From Tsuneonella amylolytica (lineage in GTDB: Bacteria > Pseudomonadota > Alphaproteobacteria > Sphingomonadales > Sphingomonadaceae): 64,000 bases of DNA. The translations under genes and the position numbers were made by a program. Position 1 is the stretch's first letter. Each line of letters starts with the position of its first letter. The notes beneath the pieces were generated by a model that worked only from the letters and a program-made list of their open reading frames with translations, searched no databases and was not told where the DNA came from. Below are positions 19,196 to 28,368 of this stretch, piece by piece. The stretch spans positions 1 through 64,000 of the forward strand of contig NZ_CP032570.1 in NCBI RefSeq assembly GCF_003626915.1, written 5' to 3'.

Positions 19196-19747
19196 ATGCA
19201 CCGTCTCGCCCCCGCCCTCGCTGCCCTTTCGCTGGCCGCTCTGCTGCCCGCCCAGGCCAACGCCCAGTCGCAGGCTGCCGCGGCCTGCCTCACCGAAGCG
19301 CAGCTTGCGAACGTCATCGTGTACGCAACCCCCGCGGTAGTAACTGGCGTACGCGGTAAATGCGCGCCTTCGCTCGCGTCTTCGGGCTTCCTGGCGACAA
19401 AGGGGGATGCGTTCGCTTCGAAGTATGTGGCGCTCCAGAATGCGACGTGGCCGTCCGCCAAGGGCGCATTGTTGACGGTCCTGGGCAGCAAGGCGGGGGG
19501 CAGTGCCCAAGGCAAGCAGATGCTGGGAATGGTTTCCCAGTTCCCCGATGAAACCGTCCGTCCCCTTGTTGATGGTCTCCTCGCCCAGCAGGTGGGCGAG
19601 ATGATCGCGGTCAAGGATTGCGGCAAGGCGGAGCGCGCGATGCAACTTGCGTCGGTGATGCAGCCGCGCGACAACGCGGCGTTGATGGCGTTCGTCCTTG
19701 TCAACAGCGGGTCGAAGGACCTGCCCGTATGCAAGCCGAAGGCATGA
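19196..19747 (+). CDS. Exported hypothetical protein with four cysteines
   Basis: 183 aa with a clear signal peptide (hydrophobic about 5-20, cleavage near ANA-Q at residue 23). The mature part has four cysteines (in ACLTE, GKCAPS, KDCGKA and PVCKPKA), fitting two disulfides in the periplasm. Otherwise it is helical and Ala-rich. No family is recognised. The start at 19196 is preferred over the coupled ATG at 19184 because GAGG lies 6 bases before it. It overlaps pncC by 4 bases. Confidence 0.75.
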   Translation: MHRLAPALAALSLAALLPAQANAQSQAAAACLTEAQLANVIVYATPAVVTGVRGKCAPSLASSGFLATKGDAFASKYVALQNATWPSAKGALLTVLGSKAGGSAQGKQMLGMVSQFPDETVRPLVDGLLAQQVGEMIAVKDCGKAERAMQLASVMQPRDNAALMAFVLVNSGSKDLPVCKPKA

Positions 19748-20241
19748 ACCAGCTGCTGCCCGACGCGATCGTCGATATCGCCCGCCGGGTGGTCGAGGAG
19801 AACGCGAAGATTGGCCGCCGCATCGTCACCGCGGAAAGCTGTACCGGCGGTCTTGTCGCGGCGGCTCTGACCGAGATTCCCGGTTCGTCGGCCGTCCTCG
19901 ACCGCGGCTTCGTCACCTACTCGAACGATGCCAAGCGCGACGATCTAGATGTGCCGGGCGAGCTGATCGAAACCTTCGGTGCCGTCTCGATCGCGTGCGT
20001 CTGGGCGATGGCGCAAGGGGCGCTCAAGAACTCGAACGCCGACGTGGCGGTCGCCATCAGCGGGGTTGCCGGGCCCGACGGCGGCACGGCGCTGAAGCCA
20101 GTGGGCACGGTCGTATTCGCGCGCGCCACGCGCGAGGAAGGCTCCGAACCCGAAGGGGAAATGCGGCAGTTCGACGGCGGTGACCGGTCATCGATCCGCC
20201 GTCAGGCGACGCTGGCGGCGCTCGAACTATTGTTGCCGTAA
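19744..20241 (+). CDS. pncC: CinA-family nicotinamide-nucleotide amidohydrolase
   Basis: PncC-type enzyme converting NMN to nicotinate mononucleotide in NAD recycling. The domain corresponds to the C-terminal CinA module alone (165 aa), with VTAESCTGGLVAAALTEIPG near the N-terminus and SGVAGPDGGT later. No N-terminal MocF/CinA domain is present. ATG overlaps the previous stop (ATGA). Its last 40 bases overlap the 3' end of the opposite-strand coq10 gene. Confidence 0.88.
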   Translation: MNQLLPDAIVDIARRVVEENAKIGRRIVTAESCTGGLVAAALTEIPGSSAVLDRGFVTYSNDAKRDDLDVPGELIETFGAVSIACVWAMAQGALKNSNADVAVAISGVAGPDGGTALKPVGTVVFARATREEGSEPEGEMRQFDGGDRSSIRRQATLAALELLLP

Positions 20242-20663
20242 AGGGCGTCGGCGCGCTTTTCGAACGCGGCGACCATCTTGCGGAAGGCCCGGTCGAAATA
20301 CTGGCCGGCCAGCGCTTCGAACACGGCGTTGCGGAACGTGAAGTCGACGCAGAAGTTGATCTCGCACCCGCCGTCCGGCATGGGACGGAACAGCCAGCGA
20401 TTGTCGAGATCCTTCATCGGCCCGTCGAGGTAGTGCACCTCGATCCTGTCGGGCCGTTGCTTGACGACGCGCGATGTGAACTTCTCGCGCAGGCTCTTGA
20501 AGCCGACGAGCATGTCGGCGACCATCTCGTCCTCGCCGTCGGACTTTACCCTTGTCGCGACCACCCACGGCAGGAACTCGTGGTACCGTCCGACGTCGGC
20601 GACCAGGTCGAACATCTGCTCGGCCGAATACGGCAGGCGGACAACTTCGTGGATGCCCGGCAT
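20202..20663 (-). CDS. Coq10/RatA-family START-like protein
   Basis: 153 aa protein of the polyketide-cyclase/START fold related to mitochondrial Coq10, which binds ubiquinone and is needed for efficient respiration. Landmarks: VRLPYSAEQMFDLVADV near the N-terminus, YHEFLPWV, LDGPMKDLDNRW and FDRAFRKMVAAFEKRA at the C-terminus. The alternative annotation, RatA toxin, is a homologue name and less likely here. It follows lipA by 13 bases on the same strand, the common alphaproteobacterial lipA-coq10 pairing. Confidence 0.88.
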   Translation of the reverse strand: MPGIHEVVRLPYSAEQMFDLVADVGRYHEFLPWVVATRVKSDGEDEMVADMLVGFKSLREKFTSRVVKQRPDRIEVHYLDGPMKDLDNRWLFRPMPDGGCEINFCVDFTFRNAVFEALAGQYFDRAFRKMVAAFEKRADALYGNNSSSAASVA

Positions 20664-20676
20664 CGGCGCCCCCGCC

Positions 20677-21615
20677 TTATCGCTTGGCGCGCGCGAGTTT
20701 CTCCTCGCGCGCGGCCTTCATGGCGGCGAAGTCGTCGCCCGCATGATAGCTCGACCGGGTGAGCGGACTGGCGGCAACCTGCAGAAAGCCCTTGGCCCGC
20801 GCGATCGCACCGAACGCCGCAAATGCCTTTGGGGTAACAAAGTCCTCGACCTTGGCATGGCGCGGGGTCGGCTGGAGATACTGACCCATCGTGATGAAAT
20901 CGACGTCGGCGCTGCGCATGTCGTCCATCACCTGATGCACTTCCAGCCGCTGCTCGCCGAGGCCGAGCATGATGCCCGACTTGGTGAAGATCATCGGATC
21001 GTGCGCCTTAACCTCCTCGAGCAGGCGAAGCGAGGCGTAGTAGCGCGCACCCGGACGGATGGTGGGATAGAGCCGCGGCACCGTCTCGAGGTTATGATTG
21101 TAGACATCGGGGCCGGCCGCACAGATCGCTTCTACGGCGGGACGCATCTTGTTGCGGAAATCCGGGGTGAGAATTTCGATCGTCGTGTTCGGCGTCTCGC
21201 GGCGCAACGCCTCGATGACCTTGACGAACTGGCTCGCCCCGCCGTCGGGCAGGTCGTCGCGGTCGACCGAGGTGACGACGATGTGCTCCAGGCCGAGCTT
21301 TGCCGCCGCGGTTGCAACGTGTTCGGGCTCGAGCGGGTCGACGATGCGCGGCATACCCGTCTTGACGTTGCAGAACGCGCAGGCACGCGTGCACACGTCG
21401 CCAAGGATCATCACCGTCGCGTGCTTCTTGGTCCAGCATTCGCCGATGTTGGGGCAGGCGGCTTCCTCGCACACGGTGTTGAGCGAAAGGTCGCGCATCA
21501 ACTGGCGCGTCTCGTGATAGCCCTTGCTCACGGGGGCTTTCACCCGAATCCATTCGGGCTTGCGCTGGCGGGGTTGCGACTGGGGGATGAAGGGGGCGGA
21601 CGCGAGGTCGTTCAT
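20677..21615 (-). CDS. lipA: Lipoyl synthase
   Basis: Radical-SAM enzyme inserting two sulfurs into protein-bound octanoate. Both iron-sulfur motifs are complete: the auxiliary cluster [12 protein letters not shown] (Cys49, 54, 60) and the radical-SAM CTRACAFC (Cys75, 79, 82). The C-terminal RSSYHAGD contains the conserved RSSY serine. 312 aa from ATG 21615. A 12-residue upstream extension is possible but unlike the family. Its product would be used by the lipoyl domain of PdhB in this window. Confidence 0.95.
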   Translation of the reverse strand: MNDLASAPFIPQSQPRQRKPEWIRVKAPVSKGYHETRQLMRDLSLNTVCEEAACPNIGECWTKKHATVMILGDVCTRACAFCNVKTGMPRIVDPLEPEHVATAAAKLGLEHIVVTSVDRDDLPDGGASQFVKVIEALRRETPNTTIEILTPDFRNKMRPAVEAICAAGPDVYNHNLETVPRLYPTIRPGARYYASLRLLEEVKAHDPMIFTKSGIMLGLGEQRLEVHQVMDDMRSADVDFITMGQYLQPTPRHAKVEDFVTPKAFAAFGAIARAKGFLQVAASPLTRSSYHAGDDFAAMKAAREEKLARAKR

Positions 21616-21674
21616 GCCCCGCCACTTAGGGATGACGCTTGAAACTGGCAATGCCGCGCGGCATGGGCCGGGTC

Positions 21675-22325
21675 ATGGCACAGCACGAAAGTCCGCTCGA
21701 CAACCTCCTGGATGGCTACCGCCGGTTCCGCGAAGGCGACTGGGCGGAGGAACGGGAACGCTGGTCGGCGCTGGCCGAGGGGCAGTCGCCGAAGACGATG
21801 GTGATTTCGTGTTCGGACAGCCGGGTCGATCCCTCGCAGATTTTCGACGTTACCCCGGGCCAGCTGTTCGTCGTGCGCAACGTCGCCGCGCTCGTTCCGC
21901 CGTTCGAGACGACCCCCGGGCAGCATGGCGTTTCCGCCGCGCTCGAATTTGCCGTGCAATTCCTCAAGGTTCGCGAGATCGTGGTGATGGGTCATGGCAT
22001 GTGCGGCGGCTGCCAGGCTGCCCTCACCCAGAACCTGCACGGTAATCGGCTGGGCGAAGGCGGCTTCGTGGCGAACTGGATCGACATGCTAGACGACGCG
22101 CGCGAGCCGATCGCGGAAACGCTGGGCACCACGGGGCGCGAGGCGGAACGTGCGATGGAGATGGCGGCGGTGAAGGTCAGCCTCGCCAACTTGCGCACCT
22201 TCCCCTGCATCCAGGAAAAAGAGCCGACCGGCGAAGTGACACTGCGCGGGGCGTACTTCGCGATCAGCGATGGCGTGCTGCACCTGCTCGACGAAGGGAC
22301 CGGGGAATTCGCGCCGGTTGCCTAA
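21675..22325 (+). CDS. Beta-class carbonic anhydrase
   Basis: Zinc enzyme interconverting CO2 and bicarbonate. Zinc and catalytic residues are evident: SCSDSRVDPS (Cys and the Asp-Arg dyad) and GHGMCGGCQA (His and Cys ligands). 216 aa is the normal length. The ATG at 21675 (MAQHESP) is chosen. The frame is open to TTG 21639, but the extra residues are not family-like. It is divergent from lipA. Confidence 0.92.
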   Translation: MAQHESPLDNLLDGYRRFREGDWAEERERWSALAEGQSPKTMVISCSDSRVDPSQIFDVTPGQLFVVRNVAALVPPFETTPGQHGVSAALEFAVQFLKVREIVVMGHGMCGGCQAALTQNLHGNRLGEGGFVANWIDMLDDAREPIAETLGTTGREAERAMEMAAVKVSLANLRTFPCIQEKEPTGEVTLRGAYFAISDGVLHLLDEGTGEFAPVA

Positions 22326-22353
22326 CCGGTTCGGCGGGCGCATTGGGGCGCGC

Positions 22354-23076
22354 ATGGACAACTCCGAGAACCTCAAGAATATCGCGCTGCTGATCGACGC
22401 TGACAACACCACGCCCGCCGGCATCGATCCGGTGCTGACCGTCATGGCCGAACTCGGCCAGGTCAACATCCGCCGGGCCTACGGCAACTTCGCCAAGCAG
22501 GGCCTCAGCAAGTGGGGCGAGATCACCAACAAATACGGGATCCGTCCGCAGCAGCAGTTCGACGTCTCGAAGGGCAAGAACGCCACCGACATGGCGATGA
22601 CGATCGATGCCATCGACCTGCTCAACCAGGGCAAGGTCGATGGCTTCGGCATCATGTCGAGCGACAGCGATTTCACGCCGCTCGTCACCCGGCTGCGGCA
22701 GGACGGGCTCGTCGTCTACGGCTTCGGCAGCGCCAAGACCCCGCAGGCCTTCAAGAGCGCCTGCACCCGTTTCATCGACATCGATCAGCTGATCCGCACA
22801 GCCTCGGCCGGCGATACCGCCCCGCCGGGATCGGCCGAGACGGCGGCGGCCGACACCGACCTTCAGGACCTCATCGGGGCGGCCTACAAGGAAGCCAAGC
22901 GCGACGACGCTGGCTGGGCCAAGTTGCAGCAAGTCGGCCAGATCGCCGGCAACCGGTCGAGCTTCGACGTGCGGAACTACGGCTTCAAGAGCCTGAGCGA
23001 AATGTTCAAGAGCCTCGGCAACTTCAAGGTGGAACGCCGCGACGATGGCCAGCTGTGGGTGAAGCGCCTGCGCTAA
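22354..23076 (+). CDS. NYN-domain ribonuclease-like protein with OST-HTH tail
   Basis: 240 aa. The N-terminal about 150 residues are a NYN (PIN-like) domain with the acidic metal-binding set: LLIDADN, KNATDMAMTIDA and SSDSDFTPLV. The C-terminal about 75 residues (LQDLIGAAYKEA to QLWVKRL) resemble an OST-HTH/LOTUS RNA-binding module. The family is predicted to process RNA in the cytosol. The substrate is unknown. A strong hairpin terminator follows 28 bases after the stop. Confidence 0.85.
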   Translation: MDNSENLKNIALLIDADNTTPAGIDPVLTVMAELGQVNIRRAYGNFAKQGLSKWGEITNKYGIRPQQQFDVSKGKNATDMAMTIDAIDLLNQGKVDGFGIMSSDSDFTPLVTRLRQDGLVVYGFGSAKTPQAFKSACTRFIDIDQLIRTASAGDTAPPGSAETAAADTDLQDLIGAAYKEAKRDDAGWAKLQQVGQIAGNRSSFDVRNYGFKSLSEMFKSLGNFKVERRDDGQLWVKRLR

Positions 23077-23105
23077 ACACACGCGGAATGTCGACCGGAC
23101 ACGAA

Positions 23106-23137
23106 AAAGGCGCGGACCTTGCGGCCCGCGCCTTTCT
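23106..23137. terminator. Bidirectional terminator hairpin
   Basis: A 13-bp stem with one A-C mismatch closes on a TTGC tetraloop (arms 23106-23118 and 23123-23135), flanked by A-rich sequence on one side and T-rich on the other. It sits between the convergent NYN and TPR genes and can end transcripts from both sides. The loop-closing core GGACCTTGCGG also occurs in the hairpin after hsp20. Confidence 0.75.
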
Positions 23138-23155
23138 TATCTTGCTTGGTAACGC

Positions 23156-24439
23156 TTACTGGGCGGCGGGCGCGGCCGGGGCGGCAGCCTGCTTGCCGTA
23201 GATCGACCACAGCTGCGCGATCGCCTGACGCGCGCCCTGCACCTTCAGGAAGTTCGCGTCGGCCTCGGCGTACTTGCCCTGGTCGAGTTGGGCGATGCCG
23301 AGGCGGGTGAGCACGCGCGCAGTATCGACGCCCGGACGCGACAGCGCAAGCTTGTACATCTCTTCCGCCTTTGCCGACTGCTGGTAGCCGAGATAGGCAT
23401 CGCCGGCGGCCATCGCGGCAGTCGCCGTGCCGCCCGAAGCGGTCGCGTTGGCTTGCAGCGTGGGGAGATCAGCCATGTCGGCCTTCACGCGCCCGGCGGC
23501 AATCGTGCGGGCTTCGTTTACCAGCGTGTCGTTCTGCTTGAGCAGGCCGGCAGCGATGCCAGCATCGATGATCCGTTGCGTTTCGCCCGGAAGACGGCGC
23601 GCATCGGACGCGGACAGGTAGTCGATGTAGTCGCGCTCGTTGCGCAGCGACTTGGTCCGCTGCGCCAGCCGCATCAGATCGAGCAATTCCTGGTCACCGT
23701 ACTCGCGGAGATTGCGCTGGATCGCGATGGCATCGCCCCAGCTCGTCGCAGACGGATAGTACTGCGCGTACATGCCGGCATACTTGAACGACTGCGGCTC
23801 GAGGTTCGCCTCGTAGGATCGCGCCAGCGCACGCTTCAGCCACGCCTCGGGAACGGGCTGTCCGGCGGCGACCTTCTTGGCGATCGCCTTGTCGATGTAA
23901 TCGAGGCCCTGCGTCGTCTGGTTCTGACCGAAATAAGTTTCGGCCAGCAGCAGTTCGGCATCGCCGGTGTAGCCCGCATCGATCGCCTGCTGCGCGCGGG
24001 CCTGCGCCTTCGCCCAGTCTTCGGCATTGTAGGCGAGCGACGCGGCGGCGTAGAGGTTCTTGGCGTAATCGGCGCCTTCCATCTTGCCGCTGTCGAGCAT
24101 CCAGTCGAGACCCTGACGCTGCAACGTTATGTCGTCGGTCTTGGCGCCCACCGAGTAGGTGATCTGGCCGGCCGCGAACTTGTCGTCCGGAGTGGACGCA
24201 GCCGCCTGCAAGGCCGGAAGCTGCGCTTTGAGCGGCGCGGCATCGCCGTTGTCGGTCAGAACTTTCGCGATCGGCTGATAAACCGCGACAAACGGCTTCG
24301 AGTAGTTCGCCTTCGGGGCCTTGGCCTCCTTCTTCTGGGCCATGGCCGGTGTTGCGACGGCGGTCATCGCCACGGCCCCGCCGGTGGCGAGCGCGAAGGC
24401 AAGGGTCAGCCGCGAGGCGGCGGCACGAAACTTGGGCAT
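23156..24439 (-). CDS. Exported TPR-repeat protein
   Basis: 427 aa with a signal peptide (hydrophobic about 11-30, cleavage near AMA-Q at 34). The rest is alpha-helical with TPR-like repeats, clearest at AYNAEDWAKAQARAQQAIDAG, LGYQQSAKAEEMYKLAL and LGIAQLDQGKYAEADANFL, read here as landmarks only. It ends in an Ala/Pro tail. A periplasmic scaffold or chaperone role is inferred from the fold. No enzymatic motif is seen. ATG 24439 has GGAG upstream. Divergent from gyrA. Confidence 0.8.
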   Translation of the reverse strand: MPKFRAAASRLTLAFALATGGAVAMTAVATPAMAQKKEAKAPKANYSKPFVAVYQPIAKVLTDNGDAAPLKAQLPALQAAASTPDDKFAAGQITYSVGAKTDDITLQRQGLDWMLDSGKMEGADYAKNLYAAASLAYNAEDWAKAQARAQQAIDAGYTGDAELLLAETYFGQNQTTQGLDYIDKAIAKKVAAGQPVPEAWLKRALARSYEANLEPQSFKYAGMYAQYYPSATSWGDAIAIQRNLREYGDQELLDLMRLAQRTKSLRNERDYIDYLSASDARRLPGETQRIIDAGIAAGLLKQNDTLVNEARTIAAGRVKADMADLPTLQANATASGGTATAAMAAGDAYLGYQQSAKAEEMYKLALSRPGVDTARVLTRLGIAQLDQGKYAEADANFLKVQGARQAIAQLWSIYGKQAAAPAAPAAQ

Positions 24440-24762
24440 AGAGTGATCTCCCACGTATGAACGTCGGCCCCTTGAAAACTGGCCGCGGCTGTCTGGCACA
24501 CGGCTAGTGCCGCGTCACACCGGACATTGCAAACGGTAGTAGGTTTGGGGCCGTGAATGCCCTTTGAACGGTGCCGTCAGCCTCCGCTCAGCGCTTTACA
24601 GAGGCGCTGTGCACAGTTGCCCCAGCACGTCGCCAATCTTATGTGGAAAACACGCGGGACGACCGGCGTGCGACCCTTGCCGAACTGGCGGGCCCGCCCC
24701 CCTTCCCCTAGGCTTTCTTGCAGCCCTCGCGCCCCGCGGCGCGTCATTAGAACGGCAGACAG
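24440..24762. other. 323-bp divergent intergenic region before gyrA
   Basis: It separates the divergent TPR and gyrA genes and must hold both promoters. An inverted repeat CAGCGC/GCGCTG lies at about 24589-24609. TTGCCC (24617-24622) followed by TCTTAT (24637-24642) is only 14 bases apart, so I do not call it a promoter. The last 100 bases are C-rich. No ORF with coding character was found. Confidence 0.4.
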
Positions 24763-27603
24763 TTGAGCGACGAAATCGATACCCTGAACCCGCCCGTCCC
24801 CAGCGGCGAATTCGCCCGCGTCGACATCGTCGACGAGATGAAGACGAGTTACCTCGATTACGCGATGAGCGTGATCGTCGCCCGCGCGCTGCCCGACGTG
24901 CGCGACGGGCTGAAGCCGGTTCACCGCCGCATCCTGTTCGCCAGTAACGAAGGCGGCTTCGTCGCCGGGCGCCCCTATCGCAAGAGCGCGAAGATCGTCG
25001 GCGACGTGATGGGTAACTATCACCCGCACGGCGATAGCGCGATCTACGATGCGCTCGCACGCATGGTGCAGCCGTGGAGCCTGCGCGTGCCCCTGATCGA
25101 CGGTCAGGGCAACTTCGGCAGCATGGATCCCGATCCGCCGGCCAGCATGCGTTACACCGAGGCGCGGCTGGCGCGGGTGGCGAACAGCCTGCTCGACGAT
25201 CTCGACAAGGACACCGTCGATTTCGCCGACAACTACGACGGGTCGCGGCGCGAGCCGACCGTGCTGCCGGCCCGCTTCCCCAACCTGCTGGTCAACGGCG
25301 CCGGTGGCATCGCGGTCGGCATGGCAACCAACATTCCGCCGCACAACCTCGGCGAAGTGATCGACGGCTGCCTCGCGCTGATCGACGATCCGCTGATGGC
25401 GCCCGAAGATCTGATGGCGATCATTCCGGGGCCCGACTTCCCCACCGCGCCACTGATCCTCGGCCAGTCGGGCGTGAAGGCTGCCTACATGACGGGGCGC
25501 GGCTCGATCCTGATGCGCGCTCGCCATACGATCGAGAAGGGCCGCGGCGACCGCGAGTCGATCGTGTTCACCTCCATCCCCTACCAGGTCGGCAAGTCCG
25601 GTCTCGTGGAGAAGATCGCCGATGCCGCCAAGGAGAAGCGGATCGAGGGCATCGCCGACATCCGCGACGAAAGTTCGAACCGCGGCGGCGTGCGCGTGGT
25701 TGTCGACCTCAAGCGCGATGCGACGGCGGACGTCGTGCTCAACCAGATCTGGCGGCACACCCCGGCGCAGGCGAGCTTCCCTGCCAACATGCTCGCGATC
25801 CGCGGCGGCCGGCCCGAAACGCTCGGCCTCAAGGACATCCTGCAGGCCTTCATCGCTTTCCGCGAGGAGGTGATAACCCGCCGCACCAAGTTCGAACTGA
25901 ACAAGGCGCGCGAGCGGGCGCACATCTTGCTGGGTCTCGTGGTCGCGGTCTCGAACCTCGACGAGGTCGTGGCGATGATCCGCGGTTCGTCGAATCCGGC
26001 CGACGCGCGGGCCAAGCTGCTCGCGAAGGAATGGCCCATCGGCGACATCGCGCAGTACATCGCGCTGGTCGAGGCGATCGAGCCTTCGGACGCGGAACAC
26101 GGCGGCACCTATCGCCTGTCCGAACGGCAGGTCCGCGCCATCCTCGAGCTCCGTCTGCATCGCCTCACCGCGCTGGGCCGCGACGAGATTGGCGACGAAC
26201 TCAAGGAACTCGCCACCGCGATCGAGGAGTACCTCTCGATCCTGGGCGACCGGGCGAAGCTCTACGAGGTCATGCGCGCCGAGCTGCGCGAAATACGCGA
26301 CCTCTACGCCACCCCGCGCCTCAGCGAGATTGCGCCCGCGTGGGACGGCATCGACGACGAAGACTTGATCGAACGCGAGGAGATGGTCGTTACCGTCACC
26401 CATGGCGGCTATATCAAACGCACTCCGCTCGATACCTTCCGGGCCCAGGCACGCGGCGGCAAGGGTCGCAGCGGCATGGCGACGAAGGACGAGGACGCCG
26501 TCGTCGAGCTGTTCGTCACATCTACGCACAACCCGGTGCTGTTCTTCACCAACACCGGGCGGGTCTACCGCCTCAAGGTCTGGAAGCTGCCCGAAGGCGG
26601 CCCGCAGACCAAGGGGCGCCCGATGGTCAACATCCTGCCCCTGGGCGACGAGGAACGCGTGACCAACGTGCTTCCCCTGCCCGAGGACGAGACGGAATGG
26701 GCCAAGCTCAATATCGTCTTCGCGACCGAACAGGGCATGGTGCGGCGCAATTCGATGGATGCGTTCACCAACGTGCCCACCGCGGGCAAATACGCGATGG
26801 GCTTCGTCGAGGGCAGCGGCGACCGCCTGATCGGGGTCGAACTGCTGACCGAAACGCAGGAAATCTTCCTTGCCTCCGATGGCGGAAAGGCGATCCGCTT
26901 CTCGGCCACCGATGCGCGCGAAACCAAGAGCCGCACCGGCATCGGCGTGCGCGGCATGAAGCTGCGGGACGGCCAGAAAGTCGTCTCGATGGCCGTGCTC
27001 GACGAAGGCGAATGGTCGACAGAGCAGCGCGACGCGTACCTGCGCACCGCGCCGTGGAAGGACAACGAAGCCGAAGCCGCGCTCGACCCGGACACCCTCA
27101 CGCGCATGGCCGATGGTGAGGAGTTCGTCCTCACCATCACCGCCAACGGGTATGGCAAGATATCCTCATCGTACGAATACCGCACCATCGGTCGCGGCGG
27201 CCAGGGTCTGACCAACATCGGCACTCCCGACAGCAACCCCGACCGCAACGGACCGGTCGTGGCGAGCTTTCCCGTCAGGCACGGGGCGCAGCTGATGTTG
27301 GTGACCGACCAGGCAAAACTCATCCGGATGCCGATCCAGTTGCGCCACCTTCTGCCGGCCGAGCATCCGGGCGGTTTCCGCATCATCGGTCGCGGTTCGG
27401 CGGGGGTGCGGATCTTCAATGTCGCGGCGGGCGAACACGTTGTGGGCGCCGCGCTGATCGACGAGACGGAAGAACCGGAAAACGAAGCCGAGGAGATGAT
27501 CGCGGAGGAGATCGTCGACCACGGTGGCAGTCTCAACCCGACGGTTCCCTACACCACGCCGCAGTCGGACGACGACATCGCGGACGAGCCGGACAGCGAC
27601 TGA
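24763..27603 (+). CDS. gyrA: DNA gyrase subunit A
   Basis: ATP-dependent type II topoisomerase subunit that cuts and rejoins DNA to introduce negative supercoils. Catalytic Tyr131 is in MRYTEARL. The quinolone region [12 protein letters not shown] keeps Ser92 and Asp96 (E. coli Ser83 and Asp87), so no target mutation is seen. Six beta-propeller blades form the C-terminal domain, with GyrA-box-like [10 protein letters not shown]. The tail is acidic ([14 protein letters not shown]). Length is 946 aa from a TTG start with no strong ribosome site. Ends convergently with the YhhN gene. Confidence 0.95.
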   Translation: MSDEIDTLNPPVPSGEFARVDIVDEMKTSYLDYAMSVIVARALPDVRDGLKPVHRRILFASNEGGFVAGRPYRKSAKIVGDVMGNYHPHGDSAIYDALARMVQPWSLRVPLIDGQGNFGSMDPDPPASMRYTEARLARVANSLLDDLDKDTVDFADNYDGSRREPTVLPARFPNLLVNGAGGIAVGMATNIPPHNLGEVIDGCLALIDDPLMAPEDLMAIIPGPDFPTAPLILGQSGVKAAYMTGRGSILMRARHTIEKGRGDRESIVFTSIPYQVGKSGLVEKIADAAKEKRIEGIADIRDESSNRGGVRVVVDLKRDATADVVLNQIWRHTPAQASFPANMLAIRGGRPETLGLKDILQAFIAFREEVITRRTKFELNKARERAHILLGLVVAVSNLDEVVAMIRGSSNPADARAKLLAKEWPIGDIAQYIALVEAIEPSDAEHGGTYRLSERQVRAILELRLHRLTALGRDEIGDELKELATAIEEYLSILGDRAKLYEVMRAELREIRDLYATPRLSEIAPAWDGIDDEDLIEREEMVVTVTHGGYIKRTPLDTFRAQARGGKGRSGMATKDEDAVVELFVTSTHNPVLFFTNTGRVYRLKVWKLPEGGPQTKGRPMVNILPLGDEERVTNVLPLPEDETEWAKLNIVFATEQGMVRRNSMDAFTNVPTAGKYAMGFVEGSGDRLIGVELLTETQEIFLASDGGKAIRFSATDARETKSRTGIGVRGMKLRDGQKVVSMAVLDEGEWSTEQRDAYLRTAPWKDNEAEAALDPDTLTRMADGEEFVLTITANGYGKISSSYEYRTIGRGGQGLTNIGTPDSNPDRNGPVVASFPVRHGAQLMLVTDQAKLIRMPIQLRHLLPAEHPGGFRIIGRGSAGVRIFNVAAGEHVVGAALIDETEEPENEAEEMIAEEIVDHGGSLNPTVPYTTPQSDDDIADEPDSD

Positions 27604-27614
27604 GCCGAGGTGCG

Positions 27615-27644
27615 GCGGGGGGTGACAACACTCTCGCCCCCCGC
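27615..27644. terminator. GC hairpin between gyrA and YhhN gene
   Basis: Perfect 8-bp stem GCGGGGGG/CCCCCCGC with a 14-base loop, directly after the gyrA stop and before the convergent stop of the next gene. No T-run follows on either strand, so termination efficiency is uncertain. Confidence 0.45.
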
Positions 27645-27658
27645 CCCAGCCCCGCCCG

Positions 27659-28303
27659 TCAGTTCTTGGCGCGCAGCTTGGAAATCACGCCGGTCGCGAT
27701 GAGCAACTGACCGGCGTAGTAGAGCGGCCAGACCAGCCATGCCGTGACCGCCTGCGGAAGTACCCCTCCCATGCGCGCGAAGATCAGGAGGTCGCTCGCC
27801 ACGAACAGTACGGCGCCGAGGCCGACCCGGTAGCGCCCGAAGCGACTGATCCACGCGCTGCCGGCCATCGCACCGAGTCCGAGACCGTAGAGCCCGACGG
27901 CGAACGATCCGCTGAGCAGCCATGCGGCGATCGGCGTCCCGAGCAGCAAAGCCGCGCCCGCCAGCGTCTGCGTTCGTGCCGGGTTCGGCCTGCGGTGGCG
28001 GAGGTAGAGCGCGATCGCGACAAGGTGGCCGGCCAGAAACACCGGACCGCCGATGCTCTCTCCCCACAGGTCCATCGCGACGTCGCCGAGCGCGCCCAGC
28101 GCCATGACGATCGCCAGCAGGGTTCCGCTCGCACCCACGCGCCGCCGCAGGGCGTAGATCGCCAGCGCGCCGGCCGACATCCCCTTCAGCGCCACGACGA
28201 ACAGTCCGCCGACCGGCGAATCGACCAGCGCGAAGTATCCTATCGCCGATGCAAGGCTCAGGAGGAGCCACGGCCGGTGTTCGATCAGCGTGCGTTTCGG
28301 CAT
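27659..28303 (-). CDS. YhhN-family membrane protein (lysoplasmalogenase-like)
   Basis: 214 aa with seven to eight hydrophobic helices and basic ends (MPKRTL, KLRAKN). The pattern GALGDVAMDLWG, GHLVAIALYL and DLLIFARM fits the YhhN/TMEM86 family, whose animal members hydrolyse lysoplasmalogen. Bacterial function is not settled. The conserved Asp residues inside helices are present. Inner-membrane location is inferred. It is convergent with gyrA and divergent from trmFO. Confidence 0.82.
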   Translation of the reverse strand: MPKRTLIEHRPWLLLSLASAIGYFALVDSPVGGLFVVALKGMSAGALAIYALRRRVGASGTLLAIVMALGALGDVAMDLWGESIGGPVFLAGHLVAIALYLRHRRPNPARTQTLAGAALLLGTPIAAWLLSGSFAVGLYGLGLGAMAGSAWISRFGRYRVGLGAVLFVASDLLIFARMGGVLPQAVTAWLVWPLYYAGQLLIATGVISKLRAKN

Positions 28304-28368
28304 CGTCCCCCCGTATCGCGCGACGGTTGCCCTTGAACTCGCCCCCGCGCAAGCTCTAGGCGGGCGGG

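Noticed and set aside
24617-24642. gyrA promoter from TTGCCC and TCTTAT
   Set aside because: The spacing of 14 bases is too short and the hexamers are weak.
24577-26529. 650-codon minus-strand frame opposite gyrA
   Set aside because: Shadow of gyrA. Its predicted protein has no motif.
24763-27603. Quinolone-resistance change in gyrA
   Set aside because: Ser92 and Asp96, equivalent to E. coli 83 and 87, are both wild type.
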